From the NCBI GenBank assembly GCA_963665545.2, contig CAXXKZ010000009.1:1-64000 (forward strand): a DNA stretch of 64,000 bases, written 5' to 3'. How positions within the stretch are numbered: position 1 is the first letter of the stretch; each line of letters opens with the position of its first letter. This DNA is from G963665545 sp963665545. Its GTDB lineage: Bacteria > Pseudomonadota > Gammaproteobacteria > Xanthomonadales > SZUA-36. Under the pieces are notes generated by a model. It had not been told where the DNA came from. It searched no databases and worked only from the letters and a program-made list of their open reading frames with translations. Made by a program: the position numbers and the translations under genes. Below, one piece after another: positions 19,477 through 29,076 of this stretch.

Positions 19477-20400
19477 TCATTGCTCGTATCGGTCCAGGAT
19501 ATCGTTTCTTCTTCCGTTATACACATCAGCTGGTGTCACATTATCCAACGATTCGTGATACCGCTCCTGGTTGTAATGCGCCACCCACTCCTCAATGGCG
19601 TTTTCCAGCTCCCAAGGAAAGTAATAGTTTTCCAGCTTGACTACGTTCTTCATCGAACGGTGATAGCGCTCGATCTTGCCCTGGGTCATTGGGTGATACG
19701 GCGCACCTCGGGTATGTTTCATGTCCTGGTCCTGCATCCATTCCCTGAGCTCCTTCGAGATATAGCAGGGTCCATTATCCGACAGCAGCCTGGGCCTGTG
19801 ATGTACCCTGGCATTCGTTAGTCCCGTGTGCTGGAGTGCGTCCTCCAGCGTATCAGTGACATCGCTGGCAGCCATCGTGGTTGTCAGACGCCAACTGATA
19901 ATGTAACGGGAATAATCATACAATACCGTTGACAAGAAATACCAGCCCCAACCCACTACCCGGAAGTAGGTAAAGTCCGTCTGCCACAGCTCGTGTACAC
20001 GCCGGGTCGGGCTCTGGAATGCATCCGCTGCGCTCATCACCACGAACTGCGGACTGGTAACCAGGTCATGGCACTTGAGAATGCGATAGACACTGGATTC
20101 CGAGATAAAATACTCATAGGTGTCGGTTAGGTGCCAGGCCAGCTCACGGGGTGTCAGCTCCGGTTGATCCAGGGCAACCTCAACCACCAGCTCTCGTACC
20201 GAGTCAGGTATTCGATTCCAGTGCTGGCGTGCTGCCCGGTTGTGGTTCTGTAGACCTTCAGGGCCATCACGCTCATACACCCGGTACCAGCGGTAGAAAC
20301 TGCTGCGACTGACGTTTATCTCAACCAGGGTGCGGCGGATGGATAACTCGGAATCTTCCACCAAGCGGATAATGGCCAGTTTTTCTGACGCGCTGTACAT
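19477..20400 (-). CDS. IS3-family transposase OrfB
   Basis: 307 residues. The N-terminus is a helix-turn-helix region (SIRRTLVEINVSRSSFYRWY), and the rve/DDE core carries D in LWQTDFTYF, D in LLSDNGPCY and E in GKIERYHRSMKN. The start overlaps the orfA stop by one base (TGATG), so translation is coupled or OrfAB arises by frameshift, as usual in IS3. The catalytic triad is complete. Transposition is doubtful because the element is truncated. Confidence 0.9.
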   Translation of the reverse strand: MYSASEKLAIIRLVEDSELSIRRTLVEINVSRSSFYRWYRVYERDGPEGLQNHNRAARQHWNRIPDSVRELVVEVALDQPELTPRELAWHLTDTYEYFISESSVYRILKCHDLVTSPQFVVMSAADAFQSPTRRVHELWQTDFTYFRVVGWGWYFLSTVLYDYSRYIISWRLTTTMAASDVTDTLEDALQHTGLTNARVHHRPRLLSDNGPCYISKELREWMQDQDMKHTRGAPYHPMTQGKIERYHRSMKNVVKLENYYFPWELENAIEEWVAHYNQERYHESLDNVTPADVYNGRRNDILDRYEQ

Positions 20401-20692
20401 CAGCTGTCGTCCAATATCACACCCTGCCCAGTCAGACTTTTTTTAAGCCAGTCATTACGCAGATACAGCTCAGCGACCGCTTGCTTGAGATTGCTGTTTT
20501 CCTTCTTGAGATCCACCACTTCATCGCTGTTGGCTTCACGGACGGTATCACCCGCCAGACGCCTTTTACCGGCTTCCAGGAAGTCCTTGCTCCAGCGGTA
20601 ATACAGATTGTTGTTGATGCCTTCCCGGCGACATAGCTCCGCTATCGAACTTTCACCACGCAATCCATCCAGCACAATGCGGATCTTTTCTT
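19477..20692 (-). mobile_element. IS3-family element, 5' end truncated by IS256
   Basis: It contains orfA (to 20692) and orfB (19477-20400). The 5' end and one inverted repeat are missing because the IS256 copy abuts codon 4-5 of orfA. The left end was not located. The tract 19347-19476 holds no gene and probably contains it. Confidence 0.8.
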
Positions 20693-20705
20693 GAGCTATT
20701 GTCAA
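20400..20705 (-). CDS. IS3-family OrfA with start supplied by the adjoining IS256 end
   Basis: 101 residues with a helix-turn-helix (AELCRREGINNNLYYRWSKDF) and a C-terminal leucine-zipper-like helix. The only start is a TTG at 20703-20705, which lies inside the terminal repeat of the neighbouring IS256 element. Codons 1-4 (TTG ACA ATA GCT) belong to IS256 and the rest to IS3. The native start was therefore lost, and any product is a fusion at the extreme N-terminus. Confidence 0.7.
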   Translation of the reverse strand: MTIAQEKIRIVLDGLRGESSIAELCRREGINNNLYYRWSKDFLEAGKRRLAGDTVREANSDEVVDLKKENSNLKQAVAELYLRNDWLKKSLTGQGVILDDS

Positions 20706-22077
20706 ATCTGGTGTTTAGCCATTTGATTCAAGCGGCGACCTGATCAATCTCTTTTACCTCGATCCCATCTTTGAATTTCACCCCCGTAATCACCTTGGCC
20801 AGGTAATCAAAGCCGCGTAGCCGGCGCCATTTCTTTTCCGCACACTGGCTCAATTTGAACATCATATGCAACATGCCATTGCGCGTCAGACAACCTTTGG
20901 ATCTTTTGGTCTGGTGGCGGATGGTGGCAAAGGTGGATTCAATCGGGTTGCTGGTCCGGATGCTCTGCCAGTGTTGGGCCGGAAAATCATAAAATGCCAA
21001 CAGTTCATCCCGATCCTTGAGCAAACAGCTCGTCGCTTTCGGGTATTTCGCCTCAAAGATCTCAATAAACAAATCAAACGCCTTGTTTGCATCATCCTTG
21101 GTTTCCGCCTGCCAGATGGCGTGCAGGGCCTGCTTGGCTTTGGGTTGTGCGGATTTCGGCAAACAATTCAGTACATTCATGGTCTTGTGCATCCAGCAGC
21201 GTTGCTGGCGGCTGGCCGGAAAGATTTCATCCAGCGCCGCCCAAAAACCCATCGCACCATCACCAATCGCCAGTTGTGGGGCGCTCATGCCGCGCGACTT
21301 CAGATTCAGCAACACCTCACGCCAACTCTGAGTCGATTCCCGCACCCCGTCCTCAATCGCCAGAAAATGTTTTTCGCCGCGTTCATTGACACCAATGATC
21401 ACCAGCGCGCAGAGCTTGGCATCCTCCGCCCGCAGCCCACTGTAGACACCATCAGCCCAGACATACACCCACCGGTCCTGTCCCAGGCGACGCTGGCTCC
21501 ACGCTCGATATTCCTCCGCCCATACCTGTTTCAGGCGGGATACCGTGCTGGCCGACAGACCCTGTGCCTGCGGGCCCACCAGTACCCGCAACGCCTCAGC
21601 CATCTCACCGCTGGATACCCCTTTGAGGTACAACCACGGAATGGCTGCCTCGAAAGTCGCTGTCTTGCGCACATATGGCGGCACCAGCACCGACTGAAAA
21701 CTCACTGCTTCACCGGTCTTCGAGCGCACCTTGGGAATTCTCACCCGGATCGGTCCCAGGCCGGTCTGCAACTCACGTTCTGGCAGGTAACCGTTGCGCA
21801 CCACACCGGCATGACCTGATTCGGTACGCCAATCCTGATACTTGGCCAGCAGCTCCTGGACTTCACTTTCCACCGCTTCGGCGAGCAGCTTCCGGGCGCC
21901 TTCTTTGAGCAATTCGGTCAACGGATCGGCACTGATTGCTCGACGTTCCAGTTCAATAACATTATTCTTGTTCATAGTGGCGTATCTCCTTTGGTTGCTT
22001 TGAAGTTTGGTAACAACAAATCAACCAGATACGCCGCTTTTTTTCAACTGCTCAAACACCAGATTCGATTATAACTC
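20693..22077 (-). mobile_element. IS256-family element, copy 1
   Basis: 1385 bases, the same length as copy 2 at 58224-59608. The imperfect terminal inverted repeats begin GAG(C/T)TAT and share AATCTGGTGTTT. I set the ends where the two copies stop matching. No target duplication is visible at these ends. It splits the IS3 element and lies within the tRNA-Lys island. Confidence 0.85.
20728..21975 (-). CDS. IS256-family transposase (mutator type), copy 1
   Basis: 415 residues. A ribosome site AAAGGAG precedes the ATG. The DDE residues fit D in WADGVYSG, D in AIGDGAMGF and E in NPIESTFATI, with a C-x2-H-type segment RCWMHKTMNVL between the second D and E. It differs from copy 2 at one visible residue (Q instead of R in IRHQTKRSK). 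It appears intact. Confidence 0.95.
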   Translation of the reverse strand: MNKNNVIELERRAISADPLTELLKEGARKLLAEAVESEVQELLAKYQDWRTESGHAGVVRNGYLPERELQTGLGPIRVRIPKVRSKTGEAVSFQSVLVPPYVRKTATFEAAIPWLYLKGVSSGEMAEALRVLVGPQAQGLSASTVSRLKQVWAEEYRAWSQRRLGQDRWVYVWADGVYSGLRAEDAKLCALVIIGVNERGEKHFLAIEDGVRESTQSWREVLLNLKSRGMSAPQLAIGDGAMGFWAALDEIFPASRQQRCWMHKTMNVLNCLPKSAQPKAKQALHAIWQAETKDDANKAFDLFIEIFEAKYPKATSCLLKDRDELLAFYDFPAQHWQSIRTSNPIESTFATIRHQTKRSKGCLTRNGMLHMMFKLSQCAEKKWRRLRGFDYLAKVITGVKFKDGIEVKEIDQVAA

Positions 22078-22115
22078 CAAAGTGTTCCACGTGTAACCGT
22101 AAGTGATTGATTTTA

Positions 22116-22141
22116 TGGTGGGTCGTGTAGGAATCGAACCT
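22116..22141 (-). repeat. tRNA-proximal copy of the 26-bp direct repeat
   Basis: It is the 3' end of the tRNA-Lys gene, identical to 17353-17378. Together the two copies bound the putative island. Confidence 0.75.
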
Positions 22142-22191
22142 ACGACCATCGGATTAAAAGTCCGGTGCTCTACCAACTGAGCTAACGACCC
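22116..22191 (-). tRNA. tRNA-Lys (anticodon UUU)
   Basis: 76 nt including an encoded CCA. The acceptor stem is GGGTCGT / ACGACCC, the D-loop has AGCTCAGTTGGTAGAGC, the anticodon TTT lies at 22156-22158 and the T-arm has GGTTCGATTCC. The outermost anticodon-stem pair is a C-A mismatch. Its place after queC matches related gammaproteobacteria. Confidence 0.97.
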
Positions 22192-22241
22192 ATGTGTCCC
22201 GCGAGGAGGCTGCGGAATTGTAGGTGAAAATAGCCCCTGAC

Positions 22242-22931
22242 TCAAGCCTGTGAGGGCGGCTCCTGATAGCGTGTGGGATCGTTGATCTGTGCTTGTTCGA
22301 AGCCCTCGCGGCGAATTCGGCAGGAATCACACCGACCGCATGCCCTACCCTCCTCATCGGCCTGGTAGCAAGATACCGTGAGGCTGTAATCAACACCCAA
22401 TTTCACACCTTTTTTAATAATTTCGGCCTTTGTCAGGCTGATCAGGGGGGTATGTATGGTCGTCTTGGCCCGCTCTACGCCCGCCTTGGTAGCCAGTCGC
22501 GCCATCTCCTGGTAGGCGGCAATGAATTCCGGTCGACAGTCGGGGTAGCCAGAATAGTCCACGGCGTTTACGCCGATAAAGACATGATCGGCGCCCAGCA
22601 CTTCGGCATAGCCCAGCGCAATGGACAGCATGACGGTGTTGCGCGCCGGCACGTAGGTGACCGGTATGCCCGCATGTGGTGACTCGGGCACGTCGATGTC
22701 ATCGGTGAGGGCAGAACCGCCGATGGCGCGCAGATCAACGCTGACGACCTTTAGCGATATACTGACTGCCTCGGTCACGCGCAGGGCAGCATCGAGTTCT
22801 GAGTGGTTCCGTTGGCCATAATCCACGCTCAACGCGTAGCAGGCGTAGCCATCATCTTTGGCCATCGCCAGAGCCGTGGCGGAGTCGAGTCCGCCAGAGA
22901 CCAGTACTACAGCCCGCTTGGAATCAATCAT
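22242..22931 (-). CDS. queC: 7-cyano-7-deazaguanine synthase
   Basis: 229 residues. It has the ATP-pyrophosphatase loop (LVSGGLDSATAL) near residue 10 and the C-terminal Zn site C-x8-C-x2-C-x2-C (SCYQADEEGRACGRCDSC). It converts 7-carboxy-7-deazaguanine, ATP and ammonia into preQ0 for queuosine in tRNA. It lies 28 bases downstream of queE, the preceding enzyme in the pathway. Confidence 0.97.
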   Translation of the reverse strand: MIDSKRAVVLVSGGLDSATALAMAKDDGYACYALSVDYGQRNHSELDAALRVTEAVSISLKVVSVDLRAIGGSALTDDIDVPESPHAGIPVTYVPARNTVMLSIALGYAEVLGADHVFIGVNAVDYSGYPDCRPEFIAAYQEMARLATKAGVERAKTTIHTPLISLTKAEIIKKGVKLGVDYSLTVSCYQADEEGRACGRCDSCRIRREGFEQAQINDPTRYQEPPSQA

Positions 22932-22959
22932 ATCTACATCTCATACTCGGTGGCCGCGG

Positions 22960-23634
22960 CTATTTACCCGGTACATCGCCCCACAATAATTTGTGCAGCT
23001 GGAGCTGAAGGCGTACCGGGAGTTGATCTTCCAAAATCCATTCGGCCAGCTGTCTGGCGTCCAATTGATCCCAGCTCGGTGAGAACAGCACCGGGCATTT
23101 TTTGTTCAGGCCGCGCTCTGCCAGTTGCTGCCTGGCCCATTGGTAGTCTGCGCGCGAACAGATGACGAATTTGATCTGGTCGTGCGGCGTCAGGTGATCG
23201 AGATTGGACCAGAGATTGCGCTCCGACTCCCCGGAACCCGGGGTTTTCAGATCCATGACCCGGCTCACGCGGGTGTCGGCAGCGCGGATATCCACCGCTC
23301 CACTGGTTTCCAGAGATACCGAATAGCCTTCATCGCACAGGCGCGACAACAGTTGTGCACAACGCTTTTGGGCCAGGGGTTCGCCGCCCGTCACGCACAC
23401 CATCTTGGTGCCATGTTGTCCGACTTCAGCCAGGATGTCGTCGAAAGACCACCAATCGCCCCCAAAGAAAGCATACTCACTGTCGCAGTACGAGCATCTC
23501 AGCGGGCATCCTGTGAGGCGGACAAACACGGTTGGTCGGCCGGCCTCGAGCGCTTCGCCTTGTAGCGAGTGGAATATTTCAGTGATTTTCAGCAGACCCT
23601 CACGGGACTCGGGAATACTGTTGGCCGCGCTCAT
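22960..23634 (-). CDS. queE: 7-carboxy-7-deazaguanine synthase (radical SAM)
   Basis: 224 residues. The cluster motif is C-x3-C-x2-C (CPLRCSYCDS) near residue 38, and a GGEPL SAM-binding motif follows. It makes CDG from 6-carboxy-tetrahydropterin. The order cpoB-queE-queC with 12- and 28-base gaps indicates one transcript running on from the Tol-Pal genes. Confidence 0.96.
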   Translation of the reverse strand: MSAANSIPESREGLLKITEIFHSLQGEALEAGRPTVFVRLTGCPLRCSYCDSEYAFFGGDWWSFDDILAEVGQHGTKMVCVTGGEPLAQKRCAQLLSRLCDEGYSVSLETSGAVDIRAADTRVSRVMDLKTPGSGESERNLWSNLDHLTPHDQIKFVICSRADYQWARQQLAERGLNKKCPVLFSPSWDQLDARQLAEWILEDQLPVRLQLQLHKLLWGDVPGK

Positions 23635-23646
23635 GTCGGTCTGAGG

Positions 23647-24510
23647 CTAGTAGTGGCCTTCCATGCGCATGCTGCGCAAACGGCTTTCGGCCAAACGTGA
23701 CAGTGTGGTCTCGGGATAACTGTCCTTCACTTGAGTCAGGGCGGCCCTGGCCCGATCCCAATCCTTTAACTCGTAGTGGGTGTAACCGATCTTGAGCAAG
23801 GCATCAGGCACCTTGGGGCTTTCAGGGTACGAGGCCATCAATTCCTGGAAAGCGGCCAGCGCGATATCGTAATTGCGCGTCACATAATAACTCTCACCCA
23901 GCCAGTACTGGGCGTTGTCGGAATACTCACTGGTAAGGTAGCGGTCCAGGAATGATCGAAACTGCTCGGCAGCATCCGCATAGCGCAGTTCCTTCAGGGC
24001 CTGAAATGCCTTGTCGTAGGCCGCCTTTTCCGCTTCGGCCGTGCTGGCGCGGGATTGGACCTGAGCCTGCGGCTGTCCGATGGGCGTGACGTCAGAGGGC
24101 ACATCCCTGGATTCCCTGATCTGGGGCACATCCCTCGGCGGGTTGGGCTGACGGCTGTCGGTTTGGACCGCACCGCCGGGCAGGGCCTGGTTGAGGCCGG
24201 TGACTGGTTGGTCATTGAGCATGTCGGCAATTCGCTGATCCAGGTCGAGATACTGATCACGCTGCCGGCGTTTCAGGTTTTCCAACTCTTGCTGATTCGA
24301 TTCCAGCTTGCCGGTGAGCATGCGCACCTCGTCCTGCAATTCCTGCACCTGAATGACCAGGTCCGCGACGATATTTGTTTGCCTACTGGTTTCCGCATCC
24401 TGGGCCTGCGCATGGGGCGCGAAAACGGGCATGGAAAGAACAATGGCCAGCACGGTGCTGGCCATCAACCTGTTACGAATCGCAAGACGGAACATTACGT
24501 TACTCACCAT
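23647..24510 (-). CDS. cpoB: Cell division coordinator CpoB (YbgF), Tol-Pal associated
   Basis: 287 residues. A signal peptide (cut after AHAQA) is followed by a coiled coil (about 45-90: QELQDEVRMLTGKLES and on), a Gln/Pro linker, then three TPRs (AFQALKELRYADAAEQFRSFL, QYWLGESYYVTRNY, YTHYELKDWDRARAAL). In E. coli it links PBP1B and Tol during constriction. It sits directly after pal. Confidence 0.94.
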   Translation of the reverse strand: MVSNVMFRLAIRNRLMASTVLAIVLSMPVFAPHAQAQDAETSRQTNIVADLVIQVQELQDEVRMLTGKLESNQQELENLKRRQRDQYLDLDQRIADMLNDQPVTGLNQALPGGAVQTDSRQPNPPRDVPQIRESRDVPSDVTPIGQPQAQVQSRASTAEAEKAAYDKAFQALKELRYADAAEQFRSFLDRYLTSEYSDNAQYWLGESYYVTRNYDIALAAFQELMASYPESPKVPDALLKIGYTHYELKDWDRARAALTQVKDSYPETTLSRLAESRLRSMRMEGHY

Positions 24511-24532
24511 CTAGGCGACCGGCAATCTGATA

Positions 24533-25063
24533 TCACCTTGCGGTGTAGACGATTTCTACGCGCCGATTCTCGCCCCAGCAGTCGTCATCGCTGACACGGC
24601 AGGTCGGGCGTTCTTCACCATAGCTGACAACAACCGTCTGGTTGCCGCGGGCACCCTGGGCGGCCATCAGGCCCATCACAGCATTACCGCGGCGTTCACC
24701 GAGGCCGAGGTTGTATTCACGCGTACCTCGTTCATCGGCGTGGCCTTCAAGCGTAGCGCGGCCACTGGAACTCGATCCCAGGTATTCTGCATGCGCAGCC
24801 ACGATGTTGCGATATTCCGGGCGCACTGTCGACTTGTCGAAGTCGAAGTAAATCACTCGCTTTGAGAGTAAGCTTTCCGGATTATCAAAATTGCGGGCGT
24901 CCGTATAATCTCGTGGATCAGCCGCTGCCTGCGTGGTGACGGTCGGTGTGGTATCTCTGTCGACCGGTGGTGGAGTATCCTCAACCGGCTCAGGTGTGGT
25001 TTCGCAACCTGCCAAGACCAGTGCGATGGTCAGTGCAAGAATCAATCGCAACGCGAACTTCAT
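24533..25063 (-). CDS. pal: Peptidoglycan-associated lipoprotein Pal
   Basis: 176 residues from the ATG at 25061-25063, chosen for its AGGAG site 6 bases upstream (an in-frame ATG 14 codons earlier lacks one). A lipobox LVLAGC sets the lipidated Cys at residue 20. A Pro/Thr-rich linker leads to an OmpA-like domain with EGHADERGTREYNLGLGERR, the peptidoglycan-binding loop. It anchors the outer membrane to peptidoglycan and binds TolB. Confidence 0.97.
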   Translation of the reverse strand: MKFALRLILALTIALVLAGCETTPEPVEDTPPPVDRDTTPTVTTQAAADPRDYTDARNFDNPESLLSKRVIYFDFDKSTVRPEYRNIVAAHAEYLGSSSSGRATLEGHADERGTREYNLGLGERRGNAVMGLMAAQGARGNQTVVVSYGEERPTCRVSDDDCWGENRRVEIVYTAR

Positions 25064-25117
25064 TATTTTCTCCTGGTGTGTTGTTGCCGAACTGACCGGC
25101 GCCATTGGTGTTAAAAA

Positions 25118-26450
25118 TTAACGCGTAGTGTACCTGATAACAGGCGACCATGCGGGTTCCCGGACATCTCCTTCGCTGAGAATTAACCTCTGCCGGACGT
25201 TTCCATCTACAGAAACTGCTGATAGAACACCTCGCATGCCCTCTCGAGTTGCATACAGGACCATGCTGCCGTTGGGTGCGAAGCTGGGGGACTCGTCCAA
25301 TACTCCCGGTGTGAGTACCGTAAACCGTTCCGTTTCAATATCCCAGACCGCTATACGATACTCGTTTCCTTTGCCTTGCGCTACAGCTATTCTGCGCCCA
25401 TCAGGGGCAACGCTGGCACGGGCATTGTAATCACCCTGCAAAGTGACTCTTTGAGGTGGCCCTCCTTCAGCGGGCATGGAGTAAATCTGCGGACGGCCAC
25501 CCCGATCAGAGGTGAAATACAGCGTCGAACCATCGGGTGACCACACCGGCTCGGTATCAATGGCCCAATGGTTGGTCATCTGGATTTCCCGGCCGGTCGA
25601 GAAAAACTTGACGAATATTTCCGGGTTGCCGGTGCGGGACAGGGTCAGGGCAATTTTGCGCCCATCCGGTGAAAAAGAAGGTGCGCCGTTAATACCCCGG
25701 CCAGAGGACAGCAACTCGCGCGCACCGGTGGAAACGTCCTGGATATAAATGGCCGAATTGCCCTGCTCAAACGACACATAGGCCAGCCGTTTGCCGTCCG
25801 GAGACCAGGCGGGAGAAAGCAGCGGCTCGGGAGAACCGACGACGGACTGCGGCGCAAAGCCGTCGGCATCGGCAACCACCAGCTCGTAGTGCTGATCCTT
25901 GCCCAAACCGGTGGCGGTCACATAGGCGATGCGGGTAGAAAACGCGCCGGGCACACCCGTCAGCTTTTCATAAATGGCATCGGCCACCCGGTGTGCTCCG
26001 AAACGCAGGTCGCCCTGGCTCACGGTCGTAATCTGAGACAGCAGGGTTTCCTGGCTGTGCACATCGAACAACTGGTAAACCAACTCGTGACCCAGGCCGT
26101 CAACCGTGCCACGCACTTTGCCGATCACGATGTAATCGACTTTGAGCAGACGCCAGGTCCCAAACCGGATGGCTTCCTCGTCAGTCGGGCGCTGGGCCAT
26201 GTCGGCCTCGTCCATCGGGGCGAACAGCCCGGAGCGGTAGAGGTCGTTGGTAATGATATCGGTGACGCTGGTTGATGGCTGCGGCGAATTGTCCTGCCAC
26301 AGGAAAGGCACCACAGCAATCGGCAGCGCGCTGGGATTGCCGCTGATGATCTCGATTTCGAGTTGTGCTTGCACGCTGCTCGATAATCCAGTCAAGAATA
26401 TTGGGGACCAGCAACAGCCCGATCAGCATCTTGTGTTTGTAATTTCTCAT
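25118..26450 (-). CDS. tolB: Tol-Pal periplasmic protein TolB; one-base frame break in the signal peptide
   Basis: The mature protein (N-terminal TolB_N domain, then WD40-like beta-propeller repeats such as SPAWSPDGKRLAY and EPVWSPDGSTLYF) is in one frame from 26395 to 25118, but that frame has only a TTG start inside the signal sequence. The natural start ATG 26448-26450 (MRNYKHKMLIGLLLVP) is in another frame. Removing one C from the four-C run (GGGG at 26403-26406 on the + strand) joins them into a normal signal peptide ending SVQA and a 443-residue TolB. A base-call error is more likely than a real lesion, since tolB loss damages the envelope. Confidence 0.93.
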
Positions 26451-26453
26451 GCG

Positions 26454-27324
26454 TTAGTCACCATCATAAATAAACAGAAAATCAATTTCGCGTGCGAACA
26501 CGTCTTCAAAACCGCGGTAAGGCAGCGCACCCACCCGCTCTACAGCAGCGATGATCGATCGCCGCGTCACGTCATCGGCGTTACAGCTTCCCGCTATCGC
26601 TGCGGATATTACCTCACCGCCCGGAATCTGCACGATCTTGAGCAAGCAGCGCAAGCCGCTTTGAGCAGTGGGTGGGCGCAGCCAGTTCTGCGTCACAACC
26701 GACTGGATGGCCGCCTCGTATTCATTTGTCAAGGTCATCATCTGGCCTGCCCTGAAGGCCTGCGCCTGGGCGTCGGCCTGGCGCTGGCGTTCCACTTCGG
26801 CGGCGCGCTGTTGTTGCACCAGCGATTCACGTTGCCGCTGCGCCTCGATTTGCTTGAGCCGTTCCTGTTCCAGAATTCTTTGCCGCTCGGCGGCCCGACT
26901 CTGCTCTCTGATCTGTTCCAGTTCACGCTGTTGCTTGAGCCGCTGAGCTTCAAGTTTGCGCTCGCGATCAAGCCGTAATTGCTTCAAGCGGTCCGCTGCT
27001 GCCCGCTTGTCTTCGGAGCCTTTTCTGCTCGGCCAATTTTCGATCGCGCTCTTGCTGCAGATCGCGCTCGCGGTCGCGCTGCTGCTCGAGTTCCGCCTCG
27101 CGGCGCTGGCGTCGCTGCCTCATTTCCACGGCCTGCCGGGCCGCTTCTCTTTGAGCTTTCAGTGCGCTGGTGTCCACGATCACCGCTTCGATCGAGAGCC
27201 CGACCGGCTTGCGCTGACGGAAAGGTTCCCAGTTCAGCGTGCCCAGTACCACCAGCGCCGCAATCAGCACGTGCACACCGATGGCGAGAGTGCCTGCGCG
27301 AAGCTGTGCTGCGAAATCCTGCAT
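26454..27324 (-). CDS. tolA: TolA, with a one-base frame break
   Basis: The N-terminal frame (27324-26968) has the membrane anchor (TLAIGVHVLIAALVVLGTL) and the start of the Gln/Arg/Glu-rich helical domain II. The C-terminal frame (26987-26454) carries the rest of the helix and the TolA-III domain (YEAAIQSVVTQNWLRP, LLKIVQIPGGEV, FAREIDFLF). Deleting one A from the AAAA run (TTTT at 27021-27024 on the + strand) gives a continuous 289-residue protein. TolA links TolQR in the inner membrane to Pal. The stop is 3 bases before the tolB start. Confidence 0.9.
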
Positions 27325-27334
27325 GGCTCTTGAC

Positions 27335-27811
27335 CTATTCCGTATCGCCGCTCGCCGCGCCGGTGTCTGCCAGCGGCTCGAGTGGATCGCTCATCAGGCC
27401 CATTTTCTGCACGCCGGCCTCCTGCATCAGCACCATGACGTTGTAAACCTCACCGTAGCCCACCCGCTCGTCGCCGCCCACCAACACCTGTATTTCCGGG
27501 TTACGACGAACGATGGTGCTGACGGTGGTCAGCAGGGTCTGCGGGTCGATCAGGCCACTGCTGGTGCCGTCGAGGTCCCCACCCGCATTGAGGTACAGAT
27601 CGCCGTTCCGCAGCACAGTGATGACCAGGGGTTCATCGTTCTGCTGGGTATCCAGCGGTTCTGCATCCGCCTTGGGCAATTCGACCTCGACACCGAGATT
27701 GAGTAGCGGCGCGGTGATCATAAAAATAACCAACAACACCAACATCACATCGATATAGGGCACGACGTTGATTTCCGCCATTGGCCTTCGTTTGTTGCGC
27801 AAACCCGACAT
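27335..27811 (-). CDS. tolR: TolR, proton-motive-force transducer of the Tol system
   Basis: 158 residues of the ExbD/TolR family: a cytoplasmic N-terminus (RRPMAEINVVPYIDV), one membrane segment with the conserved Asp (YIDVMLVLLVIFMITAP), and a periplasmic domain (VLVGGDERVGYGEV). It pairs with TolQ to power TolA. Its start is 5 bases downstream of the tolQ stop. Confidence 0.97.
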   Translation of the reverse strand: MSGLRNKRRPMAEINVVPYIDVMLVLLVIFMITAPLLNLGVEVELPKADAEPLDTQQNDEPLVITVLRNGDLYLNAGGDLDGTSSGLIDPQTLLTTVSTIVRRNPEIQVLVGGDERVGYGEVYNVMVLMQEAGVQKMGLMSDPLEPLADTGAASGDTE

Positions 27812-27816
27812 CGAGG

Positions 27817-28500
<684 letters not shown>

Positions 28501-28583
28501 GTTCTACTTATTTTCCTAGATGGATTTTCCCGTGTAGATCTTGCTGGATGCATTTTCCCATATGGGTTGTGCAAGTGGTTGGT

Positions 28584-29054
28584 CTATGGCGGCGCTTCCT
28601 TTGCAAGCTCATTCTGTATCCAGGCCGGAATCCGCACGGGACGGTAGCGCTCGACCGACAAGATGGCGGCGCCCACATCAGCCTCGGCGATCAATGCACC
28701 GTCGGATGCCCGGACCATGCGCTGCGCGAACCCCATCCGCACCCCGCTCACCGGGTAGGGGGTCGCGCTAACCAACACGATGTCATCAAGCCTCGCGGCT
28801 TTTTTCCAGACGATATTCAAATCAATGACCACAAAAATAATGCCCTTCTCGCGCCGCAGTTCTTCATGATTGACACCGCATTTGCATAACCATTCCGTGC
28901 GGGCTCGCTCGAAAAAATTCAGGTAACGCGAGTGATAGACCACGCCGCCCGCGTCGGTGTCTTCATAATAAACCCGGTAAGCCCAGGTATTGCGCGCTGC
29001 CTCGGTTGCACCCTGCACATCACCTGCACCTTCAATGCCGCTTGCCTTGTTCAA
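28584..29054 (-). CDS. ybgC: Acyl-CoA thioesterase YbgC
   Basis: 156 residues of the hot-dog fold 4HBT type, with the signature RVYYEDTDAGGVVYHSRYLNF containing the catalytic Asp. The first ~22 residues are a non-conserved extension. It hydrolyses short-chain acyl-CoA or acyl-ACP and is always tied to the Tol operon, though its part in it is not settled. It is first of the tol genes, after ruvB. Confidence 0.95.
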   Translation of the reverse strand: MNKASGIEGAGDVQGATEAARNTWAYRVYYEDTDAGGVVYHSRYLNFFERARTEWLCKCGVNHEELRREKGIIFVVIDLNIVWKKAARLDDIVLVSATPYPVSGVRMGFAQRMVRASDGALIAEADVGAAILSVERYRPVRIPAWIQNELAKEAPP

Positions 29055-29076
29055 CGTTGGCCCTGTTGCATCGGGG

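Noticed and set aside
20866..21819. 317-codon open frame antisense to the IS256 transposase (also seen opposite copy 2)
   Set aside because: It is a shadow of the transposase's codon bias. It has no ribosome site and no domain, and is duplicated only because the element is.
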